Translations under genes and position numbers: made by a program
Shown: piece by piece, positions 39,530-47,707 of the stretch
Position numbering within the stretch: the stretch's first letter is position 1
Layout of the letters: the number at the start of each line of letters is the position of its first letter
The notes under the pieces: generated by a model
Seen by the model: only the letters and a program-made list of their open reading frames with translations
Database searches by the model: none
Told to the model about the DNA's origin: nothing
Assembly (NCBI GenBank): GCA_964645655.1
Contig: CAZXZS010000003.1
Coordinates: 124,001-188,000, forward strand
DNA length: 64,000 nucleotides
Source: JAGOUA01 sp964645655
GTDB taxonomy: Bacteria; Patescibacteriota; Patescibacteriia; 2-12-FULL-60-25
Reading direction: 5' to 3'

Positions 39530-39658
39530 GGGACGAGGACCCGCGTTCGTCTCAAGACCCGAATCAGCGCGACTGTGGATAAGTGAAGATGCCCCTTATT
39601 CCATGCGAGGAATATTCCCTGGGTTGATTTTCCCGAAAAAAAATGGTATAGTGGATAT
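39530..39658 (+). promoter_or_regulatory. promoter region, + strand
   Basis: -35 TTGATT (39624-39629), 17-nt spacer, extended -10 TGG-TATAGT (39647-39652). It reads into a gene-free, strongly structured stretch. A TGTGGATAAG motif lies near 39574. Confidence 0.75.
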
Positions 39659-40470
39659 GTGGTTGAAAAAACAAAACACACAGCCACATCAACGCCCTTT
39701 CTTGCCGGGCACCCATCACATCTGTGCTCCGTCTGCGCCTCGTCGCGACCGAGCGATTACCTTTGACCCGGCGTTCCACAATTGAAGACTTCGCTCTTTC
39801 GTCGGATTCGCTCTTTCGCAGGTCTCTCCGCTCTTTGTTGGGTCGTCGGGGTCGGATCACTCCCTTGTCGGTTCGGCCAAATACGTCGGTCAGACAATTC
39901 AAGAGTCGTCGGTTTGTTCGGTAAAGGTTCCCTGTCGGTGCATTCGCTCTTTCGTATCGTATGGTTCCGTTGGCAGGTTGGTCGCATGTTCCTCACCTCC
40001 TGGCAGGGTCATTGCCAGTCCATCGTCCTTTCCAGCGGACGCCCCTCTCCTAGGCGCGCCTCGCATCCCTCTTCTGAAGTTCCGTTCCCTTTCTTTCCGG
40101 GGAAAGTCCCTTTCTCGCTTTGCCTGTAGAGAAAGGGAACGGAGCGCAAGCTTCTGACCCTTCCCCTATTCCCTCACGGGATTGATGCCTCACGGCATGG
40201 GAAGGTCTCCCACTTGTCCGCGCTTGTCGCACGTGCTTGTGGCGGCAACGTGGTATCCCCCACCTATATGGTACGACCTTCTGGCGTGCCATCGGGGGCT
40301 CTGCCCACGGATAGGTATGAGACAATCTCTCTGAGCGTTGGTTCCCTGGTTGTGCCAACCCTTGTCCAGCCCCTCGTGGTATCGGACGAACAAGGCCTTC
40401 CGCCTTCGCTCCTGCGGCGCCGATCTGGCGACTCCCTCTCAAGGATTCGCCATCGGCGCCTTGTCAATTT
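39659..40470. ncRNA. candidate structured RNA gene (strand uncertain)
   Basis: About 0.8 kb without a credible gene. Stems: TCCGTTCCCTTTCT/AGAAAGGGAACGGA (40081-40143), a 13-bp stem with a 2-nt bulge (40416-40460), TGGCA/TGCCA (near 40005), CACGT/ACGTG (40229-40251), and a multibranch loop ACCTAT/ATAGGT near 40264-40312. The promoter at 39624 and the terminal 40416-40460 hairpin favour the + strand. Purine-rich loops and two hairpins with GTGA (GNRA) loops when read on the minus strand favour the other. Signature motifs of RNase P RNA, tmRNA and SRP RNA were looked for and not found. Confidence 0.5.
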
Positions 40471-40618
40471 CAGAAAATTCCATTTAGACGGGTTTCAATA
40501 CTCCACCGGAGAAAAGGGATGACTGTCCCAAACGGCTCTTTAAGTGCCCACTTTCTCCGAAGCCGAGAGGGCCACTTCCTCTTGAGGCGATCTCTTGACA
40601 CGATCCTTGATTCTTTCT

Positions 40619-40646
40619 TCACGGGCAAAAAGCCCGATGCTACAGT
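40619..40646 (+). promoter_or_regulatory. possible promoter of dksA-like gene
   Basis: -35 TTCACG, 17-nt spacer containing CGGGCaaaaaGCCCG, extended -10 TGC-TACAGT ending 7 nt before the ATG at 40654. Confidence 0.5.
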
Positions 40647-40653
40647 CGTGGAT

Positions 40654-41034
40654 ATGACGCTATCCACTTCTTTTCTCAAGGATATCGCGAAACGCCTGAA
40701 GGACGAGGAGCAACGCCTGTTGCGTGATCTTGAGGATTTGGCTGACGAGGACCCGAATCAGCCAGGGGTCTACCTCCCCAAGCCACCCACGGAAGAGGTG
40801 GAAACGGACGACGACAGCTCGATCGAAGCGACGACCGTTTCTGATGATCTCGCCGTCATTGCGGGCCTCCAGGAGGAGCTCCGCGACGTCCGCAAGGCCA
40901 TGCAGATGCTCAAGGACGGCTCCTACGGCCTCTGCAAGTATTGCCAAAAACCCATCGACCCCAAGCGCCTTGAGGCGCGGCCCACCTCCTCCGCCTGCAT
41001 CACATGCAAAAAGACGCTTACGCAAGAGCTGTAG
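40654..41034 (+). CDS. DksA/TraR-type C4 zinc-finger protein
   Basis: 126 residues. N-terminal helix pair (FLKDIAKRLKDEEQRLLRDL) and a C-terminal C4 zinc finger CKYC, 17 residues, CITC (~98-121), the hallmark of DksA/TraR proteins, which bind in the RNA polymerase secondary channel and modulate initiation. Shorter than E. coli DksA and without its clear DxxDxA tip, so the exact role is open. The frame is open from 40519, but the -10 box before 40654 favours this start. Overlaps lspA by 31 nt. Confidence 0.82.
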   Translation: MTLSTSFLKDIAKRLKDEEQRLLRDLEDLADEDPNQPGVYLPKPPTEEVETDDDSSIEATTVSDDLAVIAGLQEELRDVRKAMQMLKDGSYGLCKYCQKPIDPKRLEARPTSSACITCKKTLTQEL

Positions 41035-41516
41035 GGGCAACGGCGCTATTCTTCGCGAGCGTCCTCGTCTTCGCGTTAGACCTTTGGTCAAAATGGCTCT
41101 TTTTCACGTTCCCAGAGCGCTGGACAGGGGGGTTCCCTCCCGGAACGGCTTGGTTCCAAATTACGCAGCACGTCAACCAGGGAGCGACCTTTAACGCACC
41201 CATCCCCGTTTGGCTGCTCGTTTTTTGCTCATGCGCCTTCCTGAGCTGGTTCCTCATCACGTTCTTCCGCTTTTCGTGGTGGTGGAAACATCGGGGCGCG
41301 CTCCTCTCGGCCAGCCTTCTCATCGGCGGCGCCCTCGGCAACCTCTCCGATCGCTTACGGCTCAGTTACGTCCGTGATTGGCTCCTGATCGGCAACACGA
41401 GCGTCGTAAATTTGGCTGATATCTGCATTATTCTTGGTTGCATCGGCCTCTTCTTCACCTTCGCGAACGAACGGCCTAGACACCTGCGCCAATCCATGGA
41501 ACGGGGTGAGGCATGA
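41004..41516 (+). CDS. lspA: lipoprotein signal peptidase (signal peptidase II)
   Basis: 170 residues. Four membrane helices. Catalytic Asp motifs GALGNLSDRL (~114-123) and VVNLADI (~138-144) are intact, plus the DLWSKW start motif. Cleaves lipoprotein signals, consistent with several lipoproteins in this window. Starts inside the 3' end of the zinc-finger gene and ends with ATGA overlapping comM: a compact three-gene operon. Confidence 0.92.
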   Translation: MQKDAYARAVGATALFFASVLVFALDLWSKWLFFTFPERWTGGFPPGTAWFQITQHVNQGATFNAPIPVWLLVFCSCAFLSWFLITFFRFSWWWKHRGALLSASLLIGGALGNLSDRLRLSYVRDWLLIGNTSVVNLADICIILGCIGLFFTFANERPRHLRQSMERGEA

Positions 41517-43030
41517 CCTCTTCCGTCACGACCGCCTTCCTCCATGGGATCTATTCCGAACCTGTCGCCGTCGAGACCGATATCTCGTCGGGCCTCAGCA
41601 CGTTCACGCTCGTAGGCCTGGCGGATGCGTCCGTGCAAGAAGCCCGCGAACGCATCCGCAGCGCCATCCGGCAATCCGGGTTCACGTTTCCAAAGACTCG
41701 CATCACCATCAACCTAGCCCCCGCTGACCAAAAGAAGACCGGGTCGAGCTTTGACGTCCCCATCGCGATCGCCATCCTCCTGCGTGAAGGCGTCATTCCC
41801 GCTGGCGCTGTGAAACAGGCCCTATTCGTGGGCGAGTTAGGCCTTGATGGGCAGGTCCGACCGGTTCGCGGGGCCCTTTCCATGGCGCTCCTCGCTCGCC
41901 AACTCGGCTTCACGCGACTCTTCCTCCCCATCGAGAACGTGGCGGAAGCCGCTTGCTTCACGGATGTCGAGCTCCTTGGCGTCCCAAACCTTGGCGCGCT
42001 TGTGCGGCACCTGAAAAACGAGGCACCCCTCCCCCACGTGGAGATGAAGGCTTCCACGCACGACCCTGACCAATCCTGTCCCGACCCCTTCGCGGAGGTG
42101 CGTGGGCACGCGCAAGCGAAGCGCGCCCTCGAGATCGCGGCCGCCGGAGGGCACAACATCCTCCTTTATGGCCCGCCCGGTTCCGGAAAGACCCTGCTTG
42201 CCCGCAGCTTCTGCCACCTGCTCCCCGACCTGGATGAGGAAGCCGCCATCGAGACGACCCTGATCCATTCGGCAGCCGGGCAACATGTCCTGTCCGACCT
42301 CATGCGTCGGCCCCCATTCCGCTCTCCACACCATACGGCGAGCCTGCCCGCGTTCGTAGGTGGGGGTTCGCCCCCGAAACCGGGAGAGATATCGCTCGCC
42401 CACCACGGCGTCCTGTTTTTAGACGAATTTCCGGAATACCCGCGCAGCCTCCTGGAAGCCCTCCGCCAGCCGCTCGAGGACCGCGTCATCCATATCAGTC
42501 GCGCGCACGGGGCGATGCGTTTCCCCGCCCGTTGCCAGCTGCTTGCGACCATGAACCCGTGCCCTTGCGGATTCGCCGGCTCCCAAGGATCGGTCTGCCG
42601 CTGCTCGTCGGGCGCCATCGAACGATACCGCCGCCGCCTCAGCGGTCCGCTCCTTGATCGGATCGACCTGTTCATCCACATGGATCGCGTCACCGAAACC
42701 GAATTGCACCCATCCGCCCCTTCCGAAGGAACCGCCGATCGGCTTCTCCGCATCCGGCGGGCCCGTGATCGGTTCCGGACCCGACTGGCGGGGGTCGCCC
42801 TTCGGCAGCCGGCAGATGCCTCCCTTGCCCAGCTACGCACGCATTGGCCCATCAGCGACGAAGCTGACGCCTTGCTACAACACGCCATCCAACGATACCG
42901 GCTCTCCGCCCGCGGCTACACGCGTCTCCTTCGGGTTGCCGCCACCATCGCCGACCTTGAATCCAGCGACCGAATTCTGCCAGAACACATGGCGGAGGCG
43001 TTCACCTATCGAAAAAAAGACGATCCTTAG
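41513..43030 (+). CDS. comM: YifB/ComM family Mg-chelatase-like AAA+ ATPase
   Basis: 505 residues. N-terminal Lon-like domain (~1-170: KKTGSSFDVPIAIAILL), AAA+ core with Walker A GPPGSGKTLLAR (~220), Walker B LFLDEFPEY (~303), and C-terminal Mg-chelatase subdomain. A Cys cluster NPCPCGFAGSQGSVCRCS (~345-362) is typical of the family. In naturally competent bacteria ComM drives branch migration during integration of DNA. Coupled to lspA by an ATGA overlap. Confidence 0.93.
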   Translation: MTSSVTTAFLHGIYSEPVAVETDISSGLSTFTLVGLADASVQEARERIRSAIRQSGFTFPKTRITINLAPADQKKTGSSFDVPIAIAILLREGVIPAGAVKQALFVGELGLDGQVRPVRGALSMALLARQLGFTRLFLPIENVAEAACFTDVELLGVPNLGALVRHLKNEAPLPHVEMKASTHDPDQSCPDPFAEVRGHAQAKRALEIAAAGGHNILLYGPPGSGKTLLARSFCHLLPDLDEEAAIETTLIHSAAGQHVLSDLMRRPPFRSPHHTASLPAFVGGGSPPKPGEISLAHHGVLFLDEFPEYPRSLLEALRQPLEDRVIHISRAHGAMRFPARCQLLATMNPCPCGFAGSQGSVCRCSSGAIERYRRRLSGPLLDRIDLFIHMDRVTETELHPSAPSEGTADRLLRIRRARDRFRTRLAGVALRQPADASLAQLRTHWPISDEADALLQHAIQRYRLSARGYTRLLRVAATIADLESSDRILPEHMAEAFTYRKKDDP

Positions 43031-43047
43031 CCAATTTTACCAGAATC

Positions 43048-43076
43048 TTGACGGTCTGCACCCGAGCCGGTACCCT
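43048..43076 (+). promoter_or_regulatory. promoter of M23/LysM gene
   Basis: -35 TTGACG (43048-43053), 17-nt spacer, -10 TACCCT (43071-43076). Confidence 0.72.
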
Positions 43077-43082
43077 GACAGG

Positions 43083-43203
43083 TACGTTATTTTGTCTCCA
43101 GGATCGTCGGTTCGCTCAGATCCTGTGAGGTTTCGTGCGGTGATTAAACAGCCTGCCGGGGGCCTGTAAGACAGAATCGGATGCACGGGTCTTACGCTCG
43201 CGG
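43083..43203 (+). promoter_or_regulatory. structured 5' leader of M23/LysM gene
   Basis: About 120 nt. CAGGATC/GATCCTG (43101-43127) and GTAAGAC/GTCTTAC (about 43167-43196) stems, the second directly before the start codon, with no ribosome site. A translational control element is possible; it does not match the ydaO or other riboswitch consensus I know. Confidence 0.45.
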
Positions 43204-44823
43204 ATGGCTACGGAGGATCCTATCAAGCCTTCTCCCCTTCCTTATTATGCGGCACGCCTGGCCCTCACGGCCTTAGGCGCGCTCCACACGGCGACCCAAC
43301 ACGCTGGAAGGCTTTTTTCCTATCTGGATGACCACTTGGCCACCCCGATCCGCAATGCCTTCACGCGCGTCGTCTCGTTGCCGATTTACCGGATCTTCTT
43401 TTTTACGCAGCTCCGTATCCGGAAGACCGTCGCGTCGACCCGCGGTTTGTTTTTCGTGTTCTTCACGAGCAAGTATACCTTGCATATCCTGCTCGTCGCG
43501 TTCGCGGTCCCGATCGCGTTCGCGCAGCTGGAGCCGGCCTCTGCCGCCGCAGACGTGGGACAGCATTCGATCCTGTATGCGCTCGTGACCAACGGCCAGG
43601 AATCGGTGATCGAGGAGACGGCCACGCCGGAATTGTCCGAAGCGCCCTCGTCCTATCTTGACGGGACGGTCCAGCCGCTCGCCAAGATCGATTTCGACTA
43701 TGACCTCGCCGACGCGACCGACCGGACCACGGACCACGGCATCGCCGGGACCGTCGCCCTTCGCCCGCGCCCGAGCCGGCTGGACTTGGAAGGGCCGGTC
43801 ACGAACCCGGAGCCGGAGCCCGTCTTGGCGACGACCGTCGCCCCCGAACCGGCCACCGCCCCACGCACGGAAATCAGCACCTATACCGTCCGCCCCGGCG
43901 ACACGATCGCCGCCATCGCCCGCCGCAACGGCATCTCGACGAACACGGTCCTCTGGGCAAACGGCCTGACGCCAGCCAGCCGCCTGCGTCCCGGTGATAC
44001 GCTCAAGCTTCTCCCCGTCTCCGGAGTCGTGCATACGGTGAAGCGCGGTGAGACCCTGGCCAGTATCGCGAAGCAATATGACGTCTCGGCAACGGACCTC
44101 GCGGCAGGAAACGGCTCCGTAAAGACGCTGCGCGTCGGCACCGAACTGATCGTCCCGGGTGGGACGCCGCTCCCGACCCGTGTCGTGGTGGCGACGCCCC
44201 CGAAACCGGAACCCACGCCGGTCACGCCCCCGAAACCGGCAACGACCCCGACGGCCACGACGCCCAAACCCGCAAGCGTCACGGTTCCGGCGAGCGCCGG
44301 CAAGACCCCGAAAGTGACGTCCGCGAAGGGCGTCCGGTCCGACATCCCGATCGCGCGCATCAAGAACAAGGCGTTCGACATCTACCAGGAGCTCTCGAAC
44401 TACACGGAGGACGCCCGCCCGCAACCGGAAGAGGAGATCGCGGAAACGGCGGCCCAAAGCAAGACCAAGCTCCTCTGGCCGACGACCAAGCGCATCATCA
44501 ACCAATATTACGGCTGGAACCACACGGGCGTTGACCTGGATGGCGACTATACGGACTTCATCATCGCCGCCGAGGATGGCGTCGTGAAGGAAGCCGGCTG
44601 GAACAACGGCGGCTACGGCCTCCAGATGGTCATTGACCACGACGGCGGCTTCCGCACCCGCTATGCCCACGCCTCCAAGATCTTCGTGAAAACGGGAGAC
44701 GCGGTGAAGCGCGGCGAAGTGATCGGCTATGTGGGGACAACGGGACGGTCGACGGGAACGCACCTGCACTTCGAGGTGTATCTTGGGGGGAAGCGGAAGA
44801 ACCCGTTGGCGTATATCAAGTAA
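43204..44823 (+). CDS. M23 peptidase with two LysM domains
   Basis: 539 residues. Membrane segment near residues 95-113 (YTLHILLVAFAVPIAFAQ), LysM 1 (~222-267: YTVRPGDTIAAIARRNGIST), LysM 2 (~279-320: HTVKRGETLASIAKQYDV), Pro/Thr spacer, and a C-terminal M23 lytic endopeptidase domain (~420-539). The zinc ligands are present: HTGVD, RYAHAS and HLHFEVY. Cleaves peptidoglycan cross-links at the cell surface during growth or division. The long cytoplasmic N-terminus is unusual. Its structured leader suggests regulated synthesis. Confidence 0.92.
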   Translation: MATEDPIKPSPLPYYAARLALTALGALHTATQHAGRLFSYLDDHLATPIRNAFTRVVSLPIYRIFFFTQLRIRKTVASTRGLFFVFFTSKYTLHILLVAFAVPIAFAQLEPASAAADVGQHSILYALVTNGQESVIEETATPELSEAPSSYLDGTVQPLAKIDFDYDLADATDRTTDHGIAGTVALRPRPSRLDLEGPVTNPEPEPVLATTVAPEPATAPRTEISTYTVRPGDTIAAIARRNGISTNTVLWANGLTPASRLRPGDTLKLLPVSGVVHTVKRGETLASIAKQYDVSATDLAAGNGSVKTLRVGTELIVPGGTPLPTRVVVATPPKPEPTPVTPPKPATTPTATTPKPASVTVPASAGKTPKVTSAKGVRSDIPIARIKNKAFDIYQELSNYTEDARPQPEEEIAETAAQSKTKLLWPTTKRIINQYYGWNHTGVDLDGDYTDFIIAAEDGVVKEAGWNNGGYGLQMVIDHDGGFRTRYAHASKIFVKTGDAVKRGEVIGYVGTTGRSTGTHLHFEVYLGGKRKNPLAYIK

Positions 44824-44825
44824 CA

Positions 44826-44847
44826 CCGTCGCGATGGCGACGGTTTT
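44826..44847 (+). terminator. Rho-independent terminator
   Basis: CCGTCGC/GCGACGG hairpin followed by TTTT, 3 nt after the stop. Confidence 0.75.
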
Positions 44848-44973
44848 ACGTACGGGGAGGCAGAACTTGCCGCACAGGCCATTCTTGCAATTTTTTTAGC
44901 ATTTATGCGTATATTGTGGGGTCCATAAAAATAGGCAAAGCGGCACCGCCGGGTTCTGTGGTATCATGCCTCC

Positions 44974-45741
44974 ATGAAATACGCCCTTTCCTCCCTCCCC
45001 TTGTTCGCGCTCGTTTGCCTGCTTGGGGCTGGGTGCGCGCGCCCGTCCTTTTTTCCGACGACGTCCGCACCGACCGTTTCAGAAGCGGCCCGCGCACTGC
45101 AAGAAGGACGCATCCCTCCCAGTGCCGATGCCACTTCCGGGTACGCGCTCCGGGTGGCCGGCCCATCTGACTGCGTTGGCGTCGACGGAGGCCGTTCCAC
45201 AGGCGGGGACCTGCTTCGTACCCTCGCCGATCAGGCGGAGTACGCGCGCATCCAGGCGAGCGCAAAACTCGTTCTCGTGACCCCGACCTCGGCGCAAATG
45301 CTGGCGGAACGGGTCCAGGCGGCCGCGCCCAGCTCGAGCCAGCTGCTCGTGAATTCCATCTGTCAGTTGAACAAGGACGTTTCCGTTCTCACGGCGACGG
45401 TCTGGCCGAAAGGGGCGCCGACATGGGATATGGGGACAGACGGGAAGCCGGTCGTCCGGGAAGCCGTCACGATGGCCAGCACGACGGTCGTCCTCGTCAC
45501 GAGCAAGGCAGTCTATCCGTTCAGTAACGTGCGCACATGGGGAGCGGGCGGGCCGCCAGGAGGAGACGCCTCGCCTTGCAACGCCAAGCTGGCAGGAACC
45601 TACGTTTCTTGGGACTGCAGCGAGGGAATGGGCTGGGACAGCAAAACGAACGCGCCAAGCGGGTTTGAACAGCGGCGGACGTATCGGTTGCCGCTGAATG
45701 GAGAAAAGGTGACGTCGACGGGGTATCGGAAGAAGCTGTAG
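44974..45741 (+). CDS. putative lipoprotein
   Basis: 255 residues. Signal with lipobox LGAGC (Cys at residue 21). The mature part has no recognised domain; it contains paired Cys near residues 67, 129, 194 and 206. The -10 TATCAT (44962-44967, extended TGG) ends 6 nt before the ATG: leaderless. Substrate for the LspA encoded nearby. Confidence 0.78.
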   Translation: MKYALSSLPLFALVCLLGAGCARPSFFPTTSAPTVSEAARALQEGRIPPSADATSGYALRVAGPSDCVGVDGGRSTGGDLLRTLADQAEYARIQASAKLVLVTPTSAQMLAERVQAAAPSSSQLLVNSICQLNKDVSVLTATVWPKGAPTWDMGTDGKPVVREAVTMASTTVVLVTSKAVYPFSNVRTWGAGGPPGGDASPCNAKLAGTYVSWDCSEGMGWDSKTNAPSGFEQRRTYRLPLNGEKVTSTGYRKKL

Positions 45742-45788
45742 AGGCGCGTATTCGGGAAGTGCTTGGCGGTCCATCTTGAGACATACGC

Positions 45789-45815
45789 AAAAACTCGCTT
45801 TGTAAGCGAGTTTTT
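45789..45815. terminator. bidirectional terminator
   Basis: AAAAACTCGCTT/AAGCGAGTTTTT stem. Confidence 0.85.
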
Positions 45816-45816
45816 G

Positions 45817-45825
45817 ATGGTGGAC
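45817..45825. repeat. possible tRNA 3'-end fragment
   Basis: ATGGTGGAC, identical to 46827-46835 at the 3' end of the intact tRNA-Ala, and likewise placed 2-5 nt from a terminator. It may mark the far end of an insertion at the tRNA. Nine bases alone could be chance. Confidence 0.35.
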
Positions 45826-46070
45826 AGCAGCGATAATACATTGAACCAGCTAAAAGACTACCTTTCTCGGTTCTGGGAATACTATCAGACGAGCACCGGC
45901 CTTCAAAAAACGCTTGAATTTGCTTGATAGGGGTCCTTATAGGATACATAACATCGGTATTGAAACAAGGGTGTGAAGTAGGGCCTACAAAGACTCAACC
46001 ACATTAGAAATACATCCGCATATGTTTGTGCTATAATAAATTCATTATTTTTCTCCTTGCGTCATTTTCT

Positions 46071-46694
46071 ATGGGCACTGAAAAAATTCAGTGGACTATC
46101 CTAGGGGTGGTTGTAGTAGGGCTCGTTGTATTCGGCGGATTTATCATGCAGCAAAACGCTCGATTAGCTCGTGTCTCCGATTCGTTGTCTGTGCTTTCTG
46201 CAAATGTTCAGAATCTGTCACAACGAGAAATGTCTCAAATCCCACGAGCACCGGCCACTGCGCCACCTTCTGCCACTCAACCAGCACCTCCGACGGCGCA
46301 AACCGCACCAAGACACACTGATACAAAGACCGGCATTAGCTTCATCGTACCCAGTAATTGGATCGTTGGCAGCGATGAAGGTGGAAATTTGAATATTATA
46401 AAGGCAGATCCCTATAGCACCGTGAGCTTTGAGGTTGTTCCTGGCAGGGCAGTATGGCAAACGCGGGTAAATAATCTCAGCGGAGTCAACAGTGATGATA
46501 CCCTTATTGCAAACGATACAATGACAATAGGGGGCTTCACGGCAAATCGACGGATCTATCAAAGAAATATCGGCGGAGGATCATCGTTTCAGTATGGTAA
46601 GTATTTTGTGGACGGTGGAACAAAATGGTATGAAATCTCTACGTCTGATCCAAGCTCCGATATTACGCAAGTTCTACAAAGCATTAGATTCTAA
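46071..46694 (+). CDS. hypothetical membrane-anchored protein (AT-rich)
   Basis: 207 residues. One membrane helix (~7-27: WTILGVVVVGLVVFGGFIM), a short helix, a Pro/Ala/Thr linker (~65-85), then a soluble domain (~90-207) that resembles the PsbP-like stress domain of secreted proteins (GISFIVPSNWIVGSDEGG, QSIRF end). TATAAT at 46032-46037 precedes it. Base composition is clearly more AT-rich than the flanks and the gene sits between a possible tRNA fragment and an intact tRNA, which suggests acquisition. Confidence 0.72.
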   Translation: MGTEKIQWTILGVVVVGLVVFGGFIMQQNARLARVSDSLSVLSANVQNLSQREMSQIPRAPATAPPSATQPAPPTAQTAPRHTDTKTGISFIVPSNWIVGSDEGGNLNIIKADPYSTVSFEVVPGRAVWQTRVNNLSGVNSDDTLIANDTMTIGGFTANRRIYQRNIGGGSSFQYGKYFVDGGTKWYEISTSDPSSDITQVLQSIRF

Positions 46695-46795
46695 CAATGC
46701 TCACTCAAAGATAGTCCTGCCACCGTATTAACGAGATTATTTCGTCGCTGCGCATTAGTACGATCCCACTCAGAATTCTGCCCGCTTCTATAACA

Positions 46796-46822
46796 AAAAC
46801 TCCGCCTTATAAGCGGAGTTTT
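46796..46822 (-). terminator. terminator downstream of tRNA-Ala
   Basis: ACTCCGC/GCGGAGT hairpin with T-runs on both strands. Confidence 0.8.
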
Positions 46823-46827
46823 ATACA

Positions 46828-46903
46828 TGGTGGACCCTAACGGGATCGAACCGTTGACCTCTTCCATGCCATGGAAGCGCTCTACCAGCTGAGCTAAGGG
46901 CCC
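46828..46903 (-). tRNA. tRNA-Ala (anticodon GGC)
   Basis: 76 nt with encoded CCA. Acceptor GGGCCCT/AGGGTCC includes the G3-U70 pair that identifies alanine tRNAs. Anticodon stem CTTCC/GGAAG, loop ATGGCAT. D-arm (AGCTCAGCTGGTAGAGC) and T-arm (GGTTCGATCCC) are standard. Confidence 0.95.
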
Positions 46904-47050
46904 ATTTCTTGGCTTTCTCCGGGGCCTTTTTGGGACCATCGGAGAGCTGGAACGGGGGTAGTATGCGGAATCGGCAGCCAGACGTCAAGAGAGGAAAAAA
47001 CGGGCGTTCCCCTCTTTTGTCTCGGTTTGGGTAGGATATTCTCTCTTATC

Positions 47051-47704
47051 CTAGCCAATAATTTGCTTCAGCCGCCGGTGCCAGCCATAGACGCGCTTGC
47101 GGCGATGGGCCAGCCATAGCTTCCAGGGGACACGAACCCCAACGACGAGGCTGCGATCCCAGGTCCGGTCGAGCCAGTCGCGCTCGGCGACGAGACGCGG
47201 GCCGAAGACCTCATCGAAACTCGCGAGGGTGTCGGTTCCGAGCGCTGTAGGCTTGTAGGTGATCACCTTTTTCTTTGTGGGCGCCGAAACGACGCTGAGG
47301 CGGATACGCTTTTCTTGTGGCAGGAGGCCGCGGACGGCGAGCTCGGACCGCAAGATCTCCAGGCGCTCCTTCGCCGTGCCGGAAAGGCCTTGCTGGGCGT
47401 CCTGGGCGAGCCAGTCATGCCATTCGCGAAGGAGGGTTTCCGCTTCCTGGTCGGCCGCATGCAGGCGCGCGAGGATACGCTTCAATGATTGGTGCGCCTC
47501 ATCGAAAAGGCGACGATCTTCCTGGGCCTGACGAGCGGTCATGCCGAGCAGGCGATCCTGGAGATAGGCGATCCGGCGCTCGTAGGCGGACAGGAGGGCC
47601 TGGATCTCCTTGTGGAGGGCTTTCTGATCAGAAAAGAGAGCACGTTGGACATCGTACGCAGAAGAGGAACGGCGACGGAAGAAAGAGCGGAGGGCGGCGA
47701 ACAT
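47051..47704 (-). CDS. hypothetical coiled-coil protein
   Basis: 217 residues. Residues ~15-125 are a long charged helix region (LHKEIQALLSAYERRIAYLQ) likely to form a coiled coil. The C-terminal 60 residues are basic (WLAHRRKRVYGWHRRLKQII). No signal or membrane helix. Only 3 bp behind the O-antigen-ligase-like gene, so cotranscribed and perhaps functionally linked. Confidence 0.7.
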   Translation of the reverse strand: MFAALRSFFRRRSSSAYDVQRALFSDQKALHKEIQALLSAYERRIAYLQDRLLGMTARQAQEDRRLFDEAHQSLKRILARLHAADQEAETLLREWHDWLAQDAQQGLSGTAKERLEILRSELAVRGLLPQEKRIRLSVVSAPTKKKVITYKPTALGTDTLASFDEVFGPRLVAERDWLDRTWDRSLVVGVRVPWKLWLAHRRKRVYGWHRRLKQIIG

Positions 47705-47707
47705 ACG

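Noticed and set aside
39659..40470. RNase P RNA, tmRNA or SRP RNA
   Set aside because: A GGGGAAAGTCC string near 40100 recalls RNase P, but the rest of the conserved core is missing; no tRNA-like end or tag frame for tmRNA and no SRP domain IV motif was found.
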